Positions 28,851 to 37,515 are shown, counted from the stretch's first letter. The stretch is 64,000 bases of DNA from Parabacteroides faecis (GCF_014647375.1 NZ_BMPB01000012.1:62001-126000), one strand, 5' to 3'. A program made the numbers and translations. The notes: generated from the sequence alone by a model not told the origin.

Positions 28851-28953
28851 GTTTTTATTTTGAATAAAGGACCAAATATAAGATGTTGCAGAGTCGGTTG
28901 ATAGAAATCAAAACCTTTACAATCATTTTGAATTATTGAGCCGGCATTTTTTT

Positions 28954-28961
28954 TATCTTTG
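28954..28961 (+). promoter_or_regulatory. Candidate promoter -7 element of the GH76 gene
   Basis: TATCTTTG after an eight-T run, 133 bases before the GH76 start. It suggests the enzyme gene has its own transcript. Confidence 0.45.
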
Positions 28962-29094
28962 CAGCCTAAGCAAGGTTGTTCAAAAATCCGCTGGTGCAAC
29001 TACGTGACAATGTAACAAAAGATACACAAACAGCTGCTTGGGGAGAGATTTGTTCCCTTTATCACGATAAAATTTAAAAACTTAACAAACAAAG

Positions 29095-30360
29095 ATGAAA
29101 AGCAATCTATTTTTAGTTGTAAACTTACTGCTTGTATTATTTACATCATCTGTAGTATGCCGGGCCGAAGGTTTGGATAGTTTAAGTAAAAAGTCTTTCA
29201 CCTATACGAATGAGGATGTTTGGACTATTTACGAGGGGTTTAACAACACGCTACTCGATACTGATAAATATATCTACAAGACAAATTCATCTTTCCTTTC
29301 GGCTAAAGACCGTTTCAACGGGGCAGCAGCCATCTGGTGCCAGCCGATTTATTGGGATATGGCGATGAATGCGTATAAGTTGGCTAAAAGATTAAAGAGT
29401 AAAGATAAGCAAGCAACTTACAAGAGATTATGCACAAAGATATTCGAGGGTAATAAAGCGCAATATGCCAATTTTAATTTTGATGACAACAATGAAAATA
29501 CGGGTTGGTTTATTTATGATGATATCATGTGGTGGACCATTTCTTTGGCACGCGGCTATGAGTTATTTAAAGTTGACGAATATCTGACATTATCAGAATT
29601 GAGTTTCAGTAGAGTCTGGTATGGTTCCCCGAAAGTGGGGGATACTGGTTCTTATGATAAAGAAAATGGAGGAATGTTCTGGCAATGGCAGCCCATACAG
29701 AACCCGAAACCCAATAAACCTAGCGACGGAAAGATGGCTTGTATCAATTTTCCGACTGTAGTTGCTGCTTTAACTCTATATAATAATGTGCCGCGGAAAA
29801 GAAAAGAGTCGACAGATGAATATCCGAAATACCAGACCAGAGAACAATATCTGGCGAAAGGGAAAGAAATTTATGAATGGGGTGTCGAAAATTTGTTGGA
29901 TAAGCAAACAGGGCAAATTGCCGATAGCCGTCATGGCAATGGACGTCCTGCATGGACTGCCCACGTTTACAATCAAGCTACCTTTATTGGTGCCTCCGTA
30001 TTGCTTTATAAAGCGACCGGCGAGAAAAAGTATTTGAATAATGCCATTTTAGCTACGGATTATACTGTGAATGTCATGTCTGCAAAACATAATTTATTAC
30101 CCTTTGAAAATGGAATCGAACAGGGTATTTATACAGCAATTTTTGCACAATATGTGGCTATGTTGATTTATGACTGTAAGCAAACGCAATACCTTCCTTT
30201 CCTGAAACGCACGATTGGTTACGGTTTGGAAAACAGGGATAAGTCACGCAATGTATGCAGTGGAGAATATGAAAAAGTTTTGCCGGCAGGTTCAACGATC
30301 GATAGTTACTCCGCATCCGGTATACCTGCTTTGATGCTGTTGTTTCCTGCAGATAAATAA
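29095..30360 (+). CDS. GH76-family glycoside hydrolase (alpha-1,6-mannanase-like)
   Basis: A 421-residue secreted protein. The signal peptide spans about 1-25; the VVC at its end is a weak lipobox. The body is an (alpha/alpha)6-barrel-type sequence of family GH76. The catalytic aspartate pair is Asp142-Asp143 in FIYDDIMWW, and NGGMFWQW and HVYNQATFIGASVLLY are further family segments. GH76 enzymes cut alpha-1,6-mannan backbones as in yeast cell walls. With SusC/SusD and the sigma/FecR pair upstream it suggests an alpha-mannan utilisation locus. Confidence 0.88.
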   Translation: MKSNLFLVVNLLLVLFTSSVVCRAEGLDSLSKKSFTYTNEDVWTIYEGFNNTLLDTDKYIYKTNSSFLSAKDRFNGAAAIWCQPIYWDMAMNAYKLAKRLKSKDKQATYKRLCTKIFEGNKAQYANFNFDDNNENTGWFIYDDIMWWTISLARGYELFKVDEYLTLSELSFSRVWYGSPKVGDTGSYDKENGGMFWQWQPIQNPKPNKPSDGKMACINFPTVVAALTLYNNVPRKRKESTDEYPKYQTREQYLAKGKEIYEWGVENLLDKQTGQIADSRHGNGRPAWTAHVYNQATFIGASVLLYKATGEKKYLNNAILATDYTVNVMSAKHNLLPFENGIEQGIYTAIFAQYVAMLIYDCKQTQYLPFLKRTIGYGLENRDKSRNVCSGEYEKVLPAGSTIDSYSASGIPALMLLFPADK

Positions 30361-30483
30361 TGTATTTGGCTATCGTTTCACATAGTACTACATGTTGGAG
30401 ATTGATTCCATAGGGATTATACTTGTGATGTAATCCGAAAATAATCCTTCATTCCTTCATTAGTGGATGTTTTTCATTCACCA

Positions 30484-31089
30484 TCAATCCTTTACCGCTG
30501 AAGGAAATGAATAAACCCTCGTACTTCTATACCCTCCTTTCTCCAGTTTTCCTTCATCTATCAACTTCTTCAGGTCTTCCAGTGCACGATATTTGGAGCA
30601 ACCTGTCAGTTCCCGGTAGTCGCTACAAGTGATATAATGATGTGCGTTCAGATATTCTGTCAGCCTGCGTACCCGTTCATCGAAAGGAGGAAGAACGCCT
30701 TTCCCTTCCGGCATACGTTCCAGGTGCATCGACTTCAATTTACTTTTCAGATATTTGCCGCAGCGGAAATTTACATTACGGAAATGAATTGATTCGCAAC
30801 GGAGCTCCTTTTTATCCATGACCGGACGTGAAGCGAGCGAAACACTGAAGAAGCCGATGCCGTCCAGTTCGATATTATATCCGTCGTCCAGACGTCTGGC
30901 CATCACATCGGCTATGACCTGTAAAGCCCCTTTGATGTCGGCTCCCGAAATTCCGGAACGGCCTTCTGCTTCTTCTATCAGATCATTGGTGTGGATTGTC
31001 CCGTAAGGTACAACACGCGGATGTAATGCTTGCTTTTTCTTGTCTCCTGTGGGGTTCGGATTGCGAACCATTCGATATCTTGCACACAT
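30484..31089 (-). CDS. HU-like DNA-binding protein with C-terminal winged-helix-like part
   Basis: A 201-residue protein. The first 125 residues follow the HU/IHF-like pattern of Bacteroidales (YRMVRNPNP, HPRVVPYGTIHTNDLIEEA, GYNIELDGIGFFSVSLASRP). The last 60 (HHYITCSDYRELTGCSKYRALEDLKKLIDEGKL) look like a winged helix. It probably binds or bends DNA. It is divergent from the broken VirE gene, an arrangement I recognise from other Bacteroides genomes. The repeats in the 254-base gap between them may be its operators. Confidence 0.78.
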   Translation of the reverse strand: MCARYRMVRNPNPTGDKKKQALHPRVVPYGTIHTNDLIEEAEGRSGISGADIKGALQVIADVMARRLDDGYNIELDGIGFFSVSLASRPVMDKKELRCESIHFRNVNFRCGKYLKSKLKSMHLERMPEGKGVLPPFDERVRRLTEYLNAHHYITCSDYRELTGCSKYRALEDLKKLIDEGKLEKGGYRSTRVYSFPSAVKD

Positions 31090-31167
31090 ATCAGTATTTG
31101 TTTAAGGTAAAACTATGCATCCGGTAATTCCGAAGTGCCTTACTCTGTTTTGTTTGTTAATTGTCGT

Positions 31168-31238
31168 ACGCTTGTTCGACAGCTGACAAACGCTTATTCG
31201 ACAACAGTCTGACAAGCGTTTGCCAGTTGTCAAATAAG
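31168..31238. repeat. Cluster of short direct and inverted repeats
   Basis: Two direct copies of ACGCTT(G/A)TTCGAC lie at about 31169-31180 and 31190-31202. A GACAAGCGTTTG at 31211 and TTGTCAAATAAG at 31227-31238 are inverted partial copies. The cluster sits between the divergent HU-like and VirE genes and resembles an operator or iteron array. Confidence 0.5.
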
Positions 31239-31343
31239 AAAGAATAACGGACTAAAGATATAAATAATAATTGATGAAAGCCTTGTTATACATGGCTTTT
31301 TTTCTTACTTTTAAGCAGAAAGTACACCTTAAATTACAAGCGA

Positions 31344-33157
31344 ATGAATATCACACATTACAAAGACGGAAATAAATCCGTTAAAACCCTATCCCTTAAT
31401 GAATTGATCGATACGATGAGGAACTCTGTATCCGGACATGTGGTAGAAGAGTTCCGGAAAAAGCTAGAGGAATATCCTCCGGGATACCCTTGTCCGGCAG
31501 CAACCAAACTTCCTCGGATCGTTTTCGGTGCAGAATTGAAAAAGAAAAATGAGACTTTGGAGATGAAAGCTTACAACGGTCTTGTTCTATTGGAAGTCGA
31601 TAACCTGTCGGGCGATAGGGAGGCGGTAGAGATACGGCTGTACCGGCTACGCTCGAACAACCCTTGCAAGTGCCTGGTGAATTGACGTTCCGTGAGTTGA
31701 AACAGCAGGAGCCGATGCCACTTCAACGGATGGAGGCGGGGCATGAACGCAGTTATTCCGTTTACCTGCTTTATCAGGTGGCCTTGAAAAAAGCAATTGA
31801 AGAAGTGGGGAAGGAGTCTGGTGATACGACGGCGGATGCATTGCTGGTACGGTTGGCAGAGAATTGCCTTCGTGCAGGCATACCGGAAGAAGATGTGGTG
31901 AAATGGGCGTATGTGAATGTACATTTCCAACGGAACGAGACGGAACTGCGGGCGGTGGTACACAATACTTATCTGCTGGATAAATGTTTTGGTGTCGGTC
32001 CGGTCATGCCGGTTTGTCAGAACCTCGTATTTCGGATGGATGAGTTTATGAAACGTCGCTATGAGTTCCGGAGGAACGAGTTGAAAGGTGAAGTGGAATA
32101 TCGCGAACGACGTTCCTATTATTATAGTTTCTTTCCTGTTACCGATGAGGTTCTCAATACGATCTCCCTGCATGCACAGGCGGAAGGACTCGATTTGTGG
32201 GATCGTGATGTGAAACGTTATATCTATTCCAATAAGATTCCGCTGTTTAATCCGCTGGATGATTATCTGGATAATCTGCCGGAATGGGACAGAAAAGATC
32301 ATATCCGTGCCTTGGCGGATACGGTACCGACGTCATCGAAGTTGTGGCGCGAGCATTTTTATATCTGGTTCCTGGGGTTAGTCGCCCAATGGAAACAGAT
32401 GGGTGGGGTGCATGCTAACAGCCTGTTGCCCTTATTGGTGGGGGATCAGGGATGTGGAAAGTCTACCTGGTGCCGTAATTTAATGCCACCGGTTTTGCGT
32501 GAGTTTTATACCGACAGTATCGATTTTGGAAATCGTCGTGATGCTGAACTGATGCTGCACCGTTTTGCCCTTATAAATATCGACGAGTTCGATTCGATAG
32601 GAAACTCCCGTCAGTCTTTCCTGAAACATCTGCTTCAAAAGCCCGAGGTGAATGCTCGTCGTGCCTACAAATCGAGTGTGCGGGCTTTGAAACGGTATGC
32701 CGGATTTGTCGGAACTTGTAATAATATGGACTTGTTATCCGATCCGACCGGCAGTCGGCGTTTTCTGTGTGTGGAAATAAATGGTGAGATAGACCGCAGG
32801 CATTTTATCGATTATGACCAGCTGTATGCTCAGGCGATCCATGCGCTCCGTACAGGCGAACGGTATTGGCTGACGCGGGAGGAAGAAAAATCTATTACTC
32901 TTCAGAATGAAGTGTTCGAACAGGTTCCGGTGGAAGAGCAGCTTTTCCTGCAATATTTCAAGCCGTTGTCTGAAGAAGGTGGTGAAATTGGCGAATGGCT
33001 TCCCGCTGCCGAGATCATGCAACGTATCCGTAAGCGTAGCCGCCTGACTTTTAGCAACACCACTATAAATGCTTTTGGCCGCCTGTTGCGTCGTAACAAT
33101 GTCCCAAGCCGGCATATTTTACGTGGAAATGTATATCATGTGAAGGAAATACGGTGA
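31344..33157 (+). pseudogene. Broken VirE-N/VapE-like primase-helicase gene
   Basis: Two reading frames together resemble the VirE_N-VapE proteins common in Bacteroides. Frame one (31344-31685) carries the VirE N-terminal domain up to GLVLLEVDNLSGDREAVEIR and then loses homology. The rest continues in another frame (open from 31619 to 33157), with LEQPLQVPGELTFREL, then the P-loop LVGDQGCGKSTW and ALINIDEFDSI of the VapE ATPase. This second frame has no ATG at its head; the first is at 31715. About 100 residues normally between these parts are missing, so I infer an internal deletion plus frameshift near 31635-31650. The C-terminal ATPase part is intact. Confidence 0.7.
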
Positions 33158-33257
33158 TTTTTCTTCATTGGACAATGTGTCTGCAAAAAGGCTTCATCTG
33201 TAATTTCTTTATAATTAGAAGTATATAGCCTAATTGAAGGAATGAAGGTATATTTTT

Positions 33258-33295
33258 CCAAAAAAGCCATTCGACTCTCACGAGCCGGATGGCTT
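33258..33295 (-). terminator. Terminator of the alpha-CTD-like gene
   Basis: AAGCCAT (33264-33270) pairs with ATGGCTT (33289-33295); on the minus strand the hairpin is followed by six T. Confidence 0.65.
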
Positions 33296-33332
33296 ATAAC
33301 TGCAATACAGTTTCAGAAAAAATTATTAGGTA

Positions 33333-34157
33333 TTATCTCTTAGCTATCTCTTGATATAGTTCACAATGACCGTTCGGGTCAAAGATCCCTTTTCTTATTA
33401 ATTCTTTTTCCAGTTTATTTAAAGATAAGTTCCCGAAGTTTCGTCGTTTCTTCAGTGCGGCAAGTCCGTTGGTTGAAATGAATTTCAGTAAGTCTTCCAA
33501 TGTATATATATCTACCGCTTTAAGAATAGTCAGGGTTCTTGTCTCTAAATCGAGGCTATGGGTTAATGGTTTGGATAGCAATTTCTTTTGTTTGACGTAA
33601 GGTATTTGGGATGACGTTCGCTTTGGGGCGGGATGTTTGATTTCATCCTTTGTTAACTGTGTTTTCAGTGATTGTATGTTTGATTTTAATTTGTCGATTT
33701 CTATCTCTCTTCGAATACCGTTATCGATATGGGCTCTGACAAATCCTGATTGGATGCTTATATCTGTAATGGCATTCTGAAATATCTCTTTTACCTCCTG
33801 GGAGGAGAGGCCCAAATGTGTTGCAACTTTTTCCACGCTTAATCCGGTGGCTAATGCATGGAATACTATTTTTTTTAGATCGGAGTTTAGTAAGTTCCTC
33901 ATTTCCGATACGATCAATAAATAATCGGGTGTTAGTCTTTTAAACGCTTCAATAATAAAATCACTTTCTTTATCCCTCTTCTCTTCCGAAGGTTGCTTAT
34001 CAGCCGTCGGTATATTTACAGATGAAGATACGATACTGGCTTCTTCCCATGTTGTTTCTTTGTGATCTGTCAGTACATGGCCCGAAAAGTTAGGCTTCTG
34101 GTCGTCGGGGAGGAGAAGTTGTACATAATCACGTATTTTAGTTAACAAGTTTATCAT
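33333..34157 (-). CDS. Regulator with helix-turn-helix, coiled coil and RNA polymerase alpha-CTD-like domain
   Basis: A 274-residue soluble protein of unusual make-up. Residues about 65-135 hold a sigma-4/LuxR-like helix-turn-helix (ALATGLSVEKVATHLGLSSQ). About 140-165 is a probable coiled coil. About 195-258 resembles the C-terminal domain of the RNA polymerase alpha subunit: SLDLETRTLTILKAVDIYTLEDLLKF, then RRNFGNLSLNKLEKEL, comparable to LSVRTLNCLK...NFGKKSLDEI. It could touch DNA or RNA polymerase at both ends. I know of no characterised member. No partner gene is adjacent; a long inverted repeat lies upstream. Confidence 0.65.
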   Translation of the reverse strand: MINLLTKIRDYVQLLLPDDQKPNFSGHVLTDHKETTWEEASIVSSSVNIPTADKQPSEEKRDKESDFIIEAFKRLTPDYLLIVSEMRNLLNSDLKKIVFHALATGLSVEKVATHLGLSSQEVKEIFQNAITDISIQSGFVRAHIDNGIRREIEIDKLKSNIQSLKTQLTKDEIKHPAPKRTSSQIPYVKQKKLLSKPLTHSLDLETRTLTILKAVDIYTLEDLLKFISTNGLAALKKRRNFGNLSLNKLEKELIRKGIFDPNGHCELYQEIAKR

Positions 34158-34748
34158 AATACAAGTGTTTTATCTGATAGACATAATCTGCTATACAAAT
34201 AGATACTATCCTATTCTCGCGAACCGGACAGTGGCAGAGTCCCCTCTTCGCTATTCCTTTTTACTGATTGTATGATTGTTTAACATATTAATGTGTTGAT
34301 GTAAAAAGTATAGCTTGAAAAAGGCATAAAAAAACGTGAAACTGTTGCCGTTCTCAGTCTTGTAGGTATCCCGACCTGACACACTGATAGTAAGCAACAG
34401 CCCACGTCATATCATATATAACTTGTGTATATACAAATAACATGGGCATTTTGTTGCTACTATCTCAGTTGTGTCTGTGTATGTTGGGATGTTTACAAGA
34501 ACTGGGATAATATTTTAAAATGCCTTATTCTAAATATTTCTACAGAACAGAACCTAACGCTATAGTTTCTGCACTTTCTGTAGTACTGCAAAGATAGTAT
34601 ATACGATGGAATAAACAACCGTTTATAAGGAAAAAATACCTGTTAGGCTTAAAAATCATAAGTTCTGTTTGCAGGGTTTGATGATTGCCGGTAATTATAT
34701 TAATGTTTGTTGTAAAAAACAGACTGCTCTTATTAATCTGTAATGAAG
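34158..34748. other. 590-base non-coding region with a long imperfect inverted repeat
   Basis: No coding frame is supported here. The middle (34321-34526) is a long imperfect inverted repeat listed separately. The flanks are AT-rich and show no clear promoter box. Confidence 0.7.
34321..34526. repeat. Long imperfect inverted repeat (about 90-base arms)
   Basis: The ends are AAGGCAT (34321) and ATGCCTT (34520-34526). Inner matching blocks include TCTTGT/ACAAGA (34358-34363 with 34495-34500), ATCCC/GGGAT (34368-34372 with 34486-34490), GACACA/TGTGTC (34378-34383 with 34470-34475), GATAGT/ACTATC (34386-34391 with 34459-34464) and AGCAACA/TGTTGCT (34393-34399 with 34452-34458). The order is kept throughout, so the arms are true inverted copies. 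It may be a miniature transposable element or a structured RNA. Confidence 0.7.
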
Positions 34749-35348
34749 TTAGGTGATATTAATCAAATCAAAAATCATTAATCGGGTAAAGAGAGAGGAA
34801 CTTTCTGGAATACCAAGATATTCCTTCTCCTGTTGCTCTGTAGAAAATAGAGGATAAAAATTATTCTTCTCATAAAAAGATATAATAGAGGACTTGTTAT
34901 AAGCATCTACTACTATAAAACGACATCCGGTTTTATTTTCCGGACTAATGAACCAATCTTTTATAAAGCCAATAAGTTCATTACCTATATGACATCCCTG
35001 ATAGTTCATATTTACACCTAGTCGACCGATTAATACGGCTGGATAACTACGACGTTGTTTTGAAAAAGGAATATCTTGAATAACTTTTTTCTTTCGACTA
35101 TTCGGTAGAAAATTTGCTTTGATACTATCATTTGCTACAGTGAAAGCACATGTTATGACGGATAAATCTTCATCTAAACGAAAGCAATATGTCTTCCCTA
35201 GTAACTGCTTGGTGTACAGATCTGAATTGTTCATAAAGAAATCGTCCAAATCATCATTGCCACAAATGAAAGGTTTACATTCTTTCAATAGTTCCGGTTT
35301 TAGTAAGGAGAATGTGCAACTATTCTCTAGAAAATTGCCTTTGTTCAT
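34749..35348 (-). CDS. GNAT acetyltransferase toxin (TacT-like)
   Basis: A 199-residue GNAT protein. Acetyl-CoA-binding motif A is GRLGVNMNYQGCHIGNELIGFI, preceded by the beta strand YPAVLIGRL; VVDAYN and FYEKNNFYPL form motif B. The N-terminal PFICGNDDLDDFFMNN is typical of TacT/AtaT-type toxins, which acetylate charged tRNAs and block translation. The small gene upstream overlaps it by four bases (ATGA), as expected for an antitoxin-toxin pair. The tRNA target is unknown. Confidence 0.8.
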   Translation of the reverse strand: MNKGNFLENSCTFSLLKPELLKECKPFICGNDDLDDFFMNNSDLYTKQLLGKTYCFRLDEDLSVITCAFTVANDSIKANFLPNSRKKKVIQDIPFSKQRRSYPAVLIGRLGVNMNYQGCHIGNELIGFIKDWFISPENKTGCRFIVVDAYNKSSIISFYEKNNFYPLFSTEQQEKEYLGIPESSSLFTRLMIFDLINIT

Positions 35349-35506
35349 TTCATGTTTGCTTTTTTTAGAATACGATTTAATGATTCAAATCGCTTTTGGG
35401 TTTGGTTGGATTCCTGTTTGTTTTGGAAGGCTGCGTCTGCTTTTTTTACAAAGGCTTCAGCTTCTTTCCCATGTAGAACAGGAATACTTTTAATTGCTAT
35501 TGCCAT
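35345..35506 (-). CDS. Small antitoxin-like protein
   Basis: A 53-residue protein starting at the ATG at 35506 (MAIAIKSIPVLHGKEAEAF), rich in Lys and Ala and probably helical. Its N-terminus resembles small Bacteroidetes antitoxins found ahead of GNAT or PIN toxins (consensus IPxLxGxxAxxF). It overlaps the GNAT gene by ATGA, so translation is coupled. The upstream in-frame codons belong to the leader. The bases before the ATG, AAAACTAAGAAT, recur before the XRE gene at 47427. Confidence 0.7.
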   Translation of the reverse strand: MAIAIKSIPVLHGKEAEAFVKKADAAFQNKQESNQTQKRFESLNRILKKANMK

Positions 35507-35737
35507 ATTCTTAGTTTTAATATTACTGCAAAGGAACAAAAAATAGAATTAAATATCAATTGTTTGATACTAATTAATTAAAACAACTCCTTATATTTCA
35601 TGTTTAGATCATGATGGTCGCAATCTTCTTTATATTCTCATATTATTCCTGATCTTCTCATAATCAGTTTTGAAAAGATCGATTATATGCAAGCAAATGT
35701 ATATTTTTATAGCCTATAAATATTAAACTGCGAAACA

Positions 35738-36709
35738 ATGAAGTATTTGAATAAAGAAACGAATGGCATTACCCTTTCCCGCATTGGCCTGGGGGCAATG
35801 AGGATGGCTGATATTCAGCAAGGGATTGATACCATACATGCTGCTTTGGACAGTGGGATTACTTATCTGAATACAGGTGATTTTTATGGTCATGGCGAAA
35901 GCGAACTGATTATCCGTGAAGCATTGAAAACACGTAAGCGGGAAGATGTCTTTATTTCTGTCAAGTTTGGTGGAATGCTGACTCCTGATGATCGTTTTTA
36001 TGGCATCGACGTACGTCCGCAGAGTGTTCAGAATTATTTGGCCTATACCTTGAAACGCCTGGGTACGGACTATGTCGACCTGTATCAACCTGCCCGTATC
36101 AATCCGCATATCCCGGTGGAAGAAACGATCGGAGCCGTTTCAGATATGGTAAAAGCCGGATATGTGCGTAATGTCGGAATTACCGAGATAGATGCCGGAA
36201 CATTGCGCCGAGCCCATGCTGTTCACCCCATCAGCCTGGTGGAAGTGCGGTATTCGCTGCTCGACAGGGAGATAGAACAAAGCCTGATTCCTACAGCACG
36301 TGAACTGGGTATCGGAATTGTCACTTTTGCCAATCTGTTTCATGGCGTGATAGGAGGTAGTAACCCGGAGGAAAAACTGGCAACCTTGAGCCGGAGGATG
36401 CCTCCCCAGGCTGCAGAGAAGCTGAAACAGGCTGTGGCACGGCTGGATGTATTGAAGGAAATGGCCGCAGAGAAGAATGTTTCCGTGTCGCAACTTGCCA
36501 TTGCATGGGTACTGGCACAGGGCGGCGATATGCTGGCGTTGGTCGGTTCGCGTACAGTCGGTCAGCTTCGGGATACCGTGAAAGCAATTGAGATCGATCT
36601 CAGTAAGGAAGATTTACAACGTATCGAGCAGGCTATCCCCAAAGAATATGCCTCCAACTCTGCTATGTTGCCTATCGATCTGGACGAAAACGGTTTGTTT
36701 AAATTCTGA
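35738..36709 (+). CDS. Aldo/keto reductase
   Basis: A 323-residue NADPH-dependent TIM-barrel reductase. It has the N-terminal SRIGLGAMRM, the catalytic Tyr in LNTGDFYGHGESE and the catalytic Lys in ISVKFGG. The region of the usual catalytic His reads DLYQPARINP, a variant I believe typifies one AKR subgroup. The cofactor-binding C-terminal part has VGSRTVGQLRDTV. It probably reduces an aldehyde or ketone; the substrate cannot be told. It is a single gene, convergent with the HepT/MntA pair. Confidence 0.9.
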   Translation: MKYLNKETNGITLSRIGLGAMRMADIQQGIDTIHAALDSGITYLNTGDFYGHGESELIIREALKTRKREDVFISVKFGGMLTPDDRFYGIDVRPQSVQNYLAYTLKRLGTDYVDLYQPARINPHIPVEETIGAVSDMVKAGYVRNVGITEIDAGTLRRAHAVHPISLVEVRYSLLDREIEQSLIPTARELGIGIVTFANLFHGVIGGSNPEEKLATLSRRMPPQAAEKLKQAVARLDVLKEMAAEKNVSVSQLAIAWVLAQGGDMLALVGSRTVGQLRDTVKAIEIDLSKEDLQRIEQAIPKEYASNSAMLPIDLDENGLFKF

Positions 36710-36749
36710 CTTCTTGTCGTTACTTAAAATATCGGATAGTTTATGACAA

Positions 36750-36788
36750 AAGAGGCTGAAGTCTATAGAAGAATAGGCTTTGCCTCTT
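36750..36788. terminator. Bidirectional terminator between convergent genes
   Basis: AAGAGGC (36750-36756) pairs with GCCTCTT (36782-36788), extended by an inner AAGTCTAT/AATAGGCTT stem. It lies between the aldo/keto reductase and hepT. Confidence 0.65.
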
Positions 36789-36792
36789 GATT

Positions 36793-37200
36793 TTAATATC
36801 GTTCTGTTGATTCAGCTTTTTCTGCTTCAATATCTTTTTTGATAAGGCTGATGATACTTAGTAATTCGGGTACACTTTCACGTACTGTAGCAAAAATAAC
36901 ATCAGCGTCTATTTCAAAATAATGATGAACGATAATATCTCTCATTCCCATTACTTCACGCCAAGGTATCTGAGGATAATTGACCAATAAACTACGCTCA
37001 GTTAATTTATCGAGATTTTTAATGCTTTCTCCTACAGCGATAAGTTTCATACAAACGCCGTCAAGTAGAGACATTCCTTCATTTGAGCCTAAAAAGTCAT
37101 TTACAGACTGAACATTCCGGCAGCGTTCACATACAATTTCAAGTTGCTCTGTGATACGGTCTAATAGATGGCTGACTTCTGATTTATTTTTGTCAAACAT
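36793..37200 (-). CDS. hepT: HepT-like ribonuclease toxin
   Basis: A 135-residue helical protein of the HepT (DUF86) family when started at the ATG at 37200; the frame has an upstream TTG at 37218. The catalytic RX4HXY motif is RDIIVHHY, and GVCMKLIAVGESIKNL is typical of the family. HepT is an RNase toxin neutralised by MntA through polyadenylylation of the motif Tyr. Its start overlaps the mntA end by eight bases, the usual arrangement of the pair. Confidence 0.85.
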   Translation of the reverse strand: MFDKNKSEVSHLLDRITEQLEIVCERCRNVQSVNDFLGSNEGMSLLDGVCMKLIAVGESIKNLDKLTERSLLVNYPQIPWREVMGMRDIIVHHYFEIDADVIFATVRESVPELLSIISLIKKDIEAEKAESTERY

Positions 37201-37495
37201 ACAGTGCTTCCTTTTCAATGTTCCGTTTCAGATATTCATCCATACGATCACGTAACCTTACCAGGTCGACCCTGGATCCTAACAAGGTTTCAAGCTCAAA
37301 TTTGATACGAGCTAATGTTAGTAGATTGGGGGCTGGTGCTTCAAAACAAATATCCACATCGCTGTTTTCCGTTTGTTCACCACGAGCTACACTACCGAAA
37401 ATGCCCATACGGACAATGCCATACTTCCCGGCATGGGAATCCATGTATTGCCGTAATAATTCCAAATACTCATTTGTCGATTTCATAGCAGTCAC
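37193..37495 (-). CDS. mntA: MntA-like minimal nucleotidyltransferase antitoxin
   Basis: A 100-residue minimal nucleotidyltransferase. The GSX10DXD motif is GSVARGEQTENSDVDI, and a later Asp in GSRVDLVRL completes the metal site. It would adenylylate HepT to silence it. A start three codons later (37486) is equally possible and would leave a more normal distance to the promoter -7 box at 37508. It forms a two-gene unit with hepT. Confidence 0.85.
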   Translation of the reverse strand: MTAMKSTNEYLELLRQYMDSHAGKYGIVRMGIFGSVARGEQTENSDVDICFEAPAPNLLTLARIKFELETLLGSRVDLVRLRDRMDEYLKRNIEKEALYV

Positions 37496-37507
37496 CTTTT
37501 ATGAGGT

Positions 37508-37515
37508 CAAAGGTA
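37508..37515 (-). promoter_or_regulatory. Promoter -7 element of mntA-hepT
   Basis: Reads TACCTTTG on the minus strand, 12 bases before the first possible mntA start. Confidence 0.5.

Larger units (their letters stand above)
28769..29094. other. Non-coding spacer between susD and the GH76 gene
   Basis: This 326-base spacer holds a strong terminator (28794-28842), a candidate -7 box (28954-28961) and an untranslated leader of about 130 bases before the GH76 ATG. I saw no small gene in it. Confidence 0.7.

Noticed and set aside
31664-33157. The VapE ATPase half as an independent normal gene starting at 31664
   Set aside because: That start codon is a TTG within sequence that continues upstream in the same frame, and the homologous protein extends through it. 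A broken gene explains the data better.
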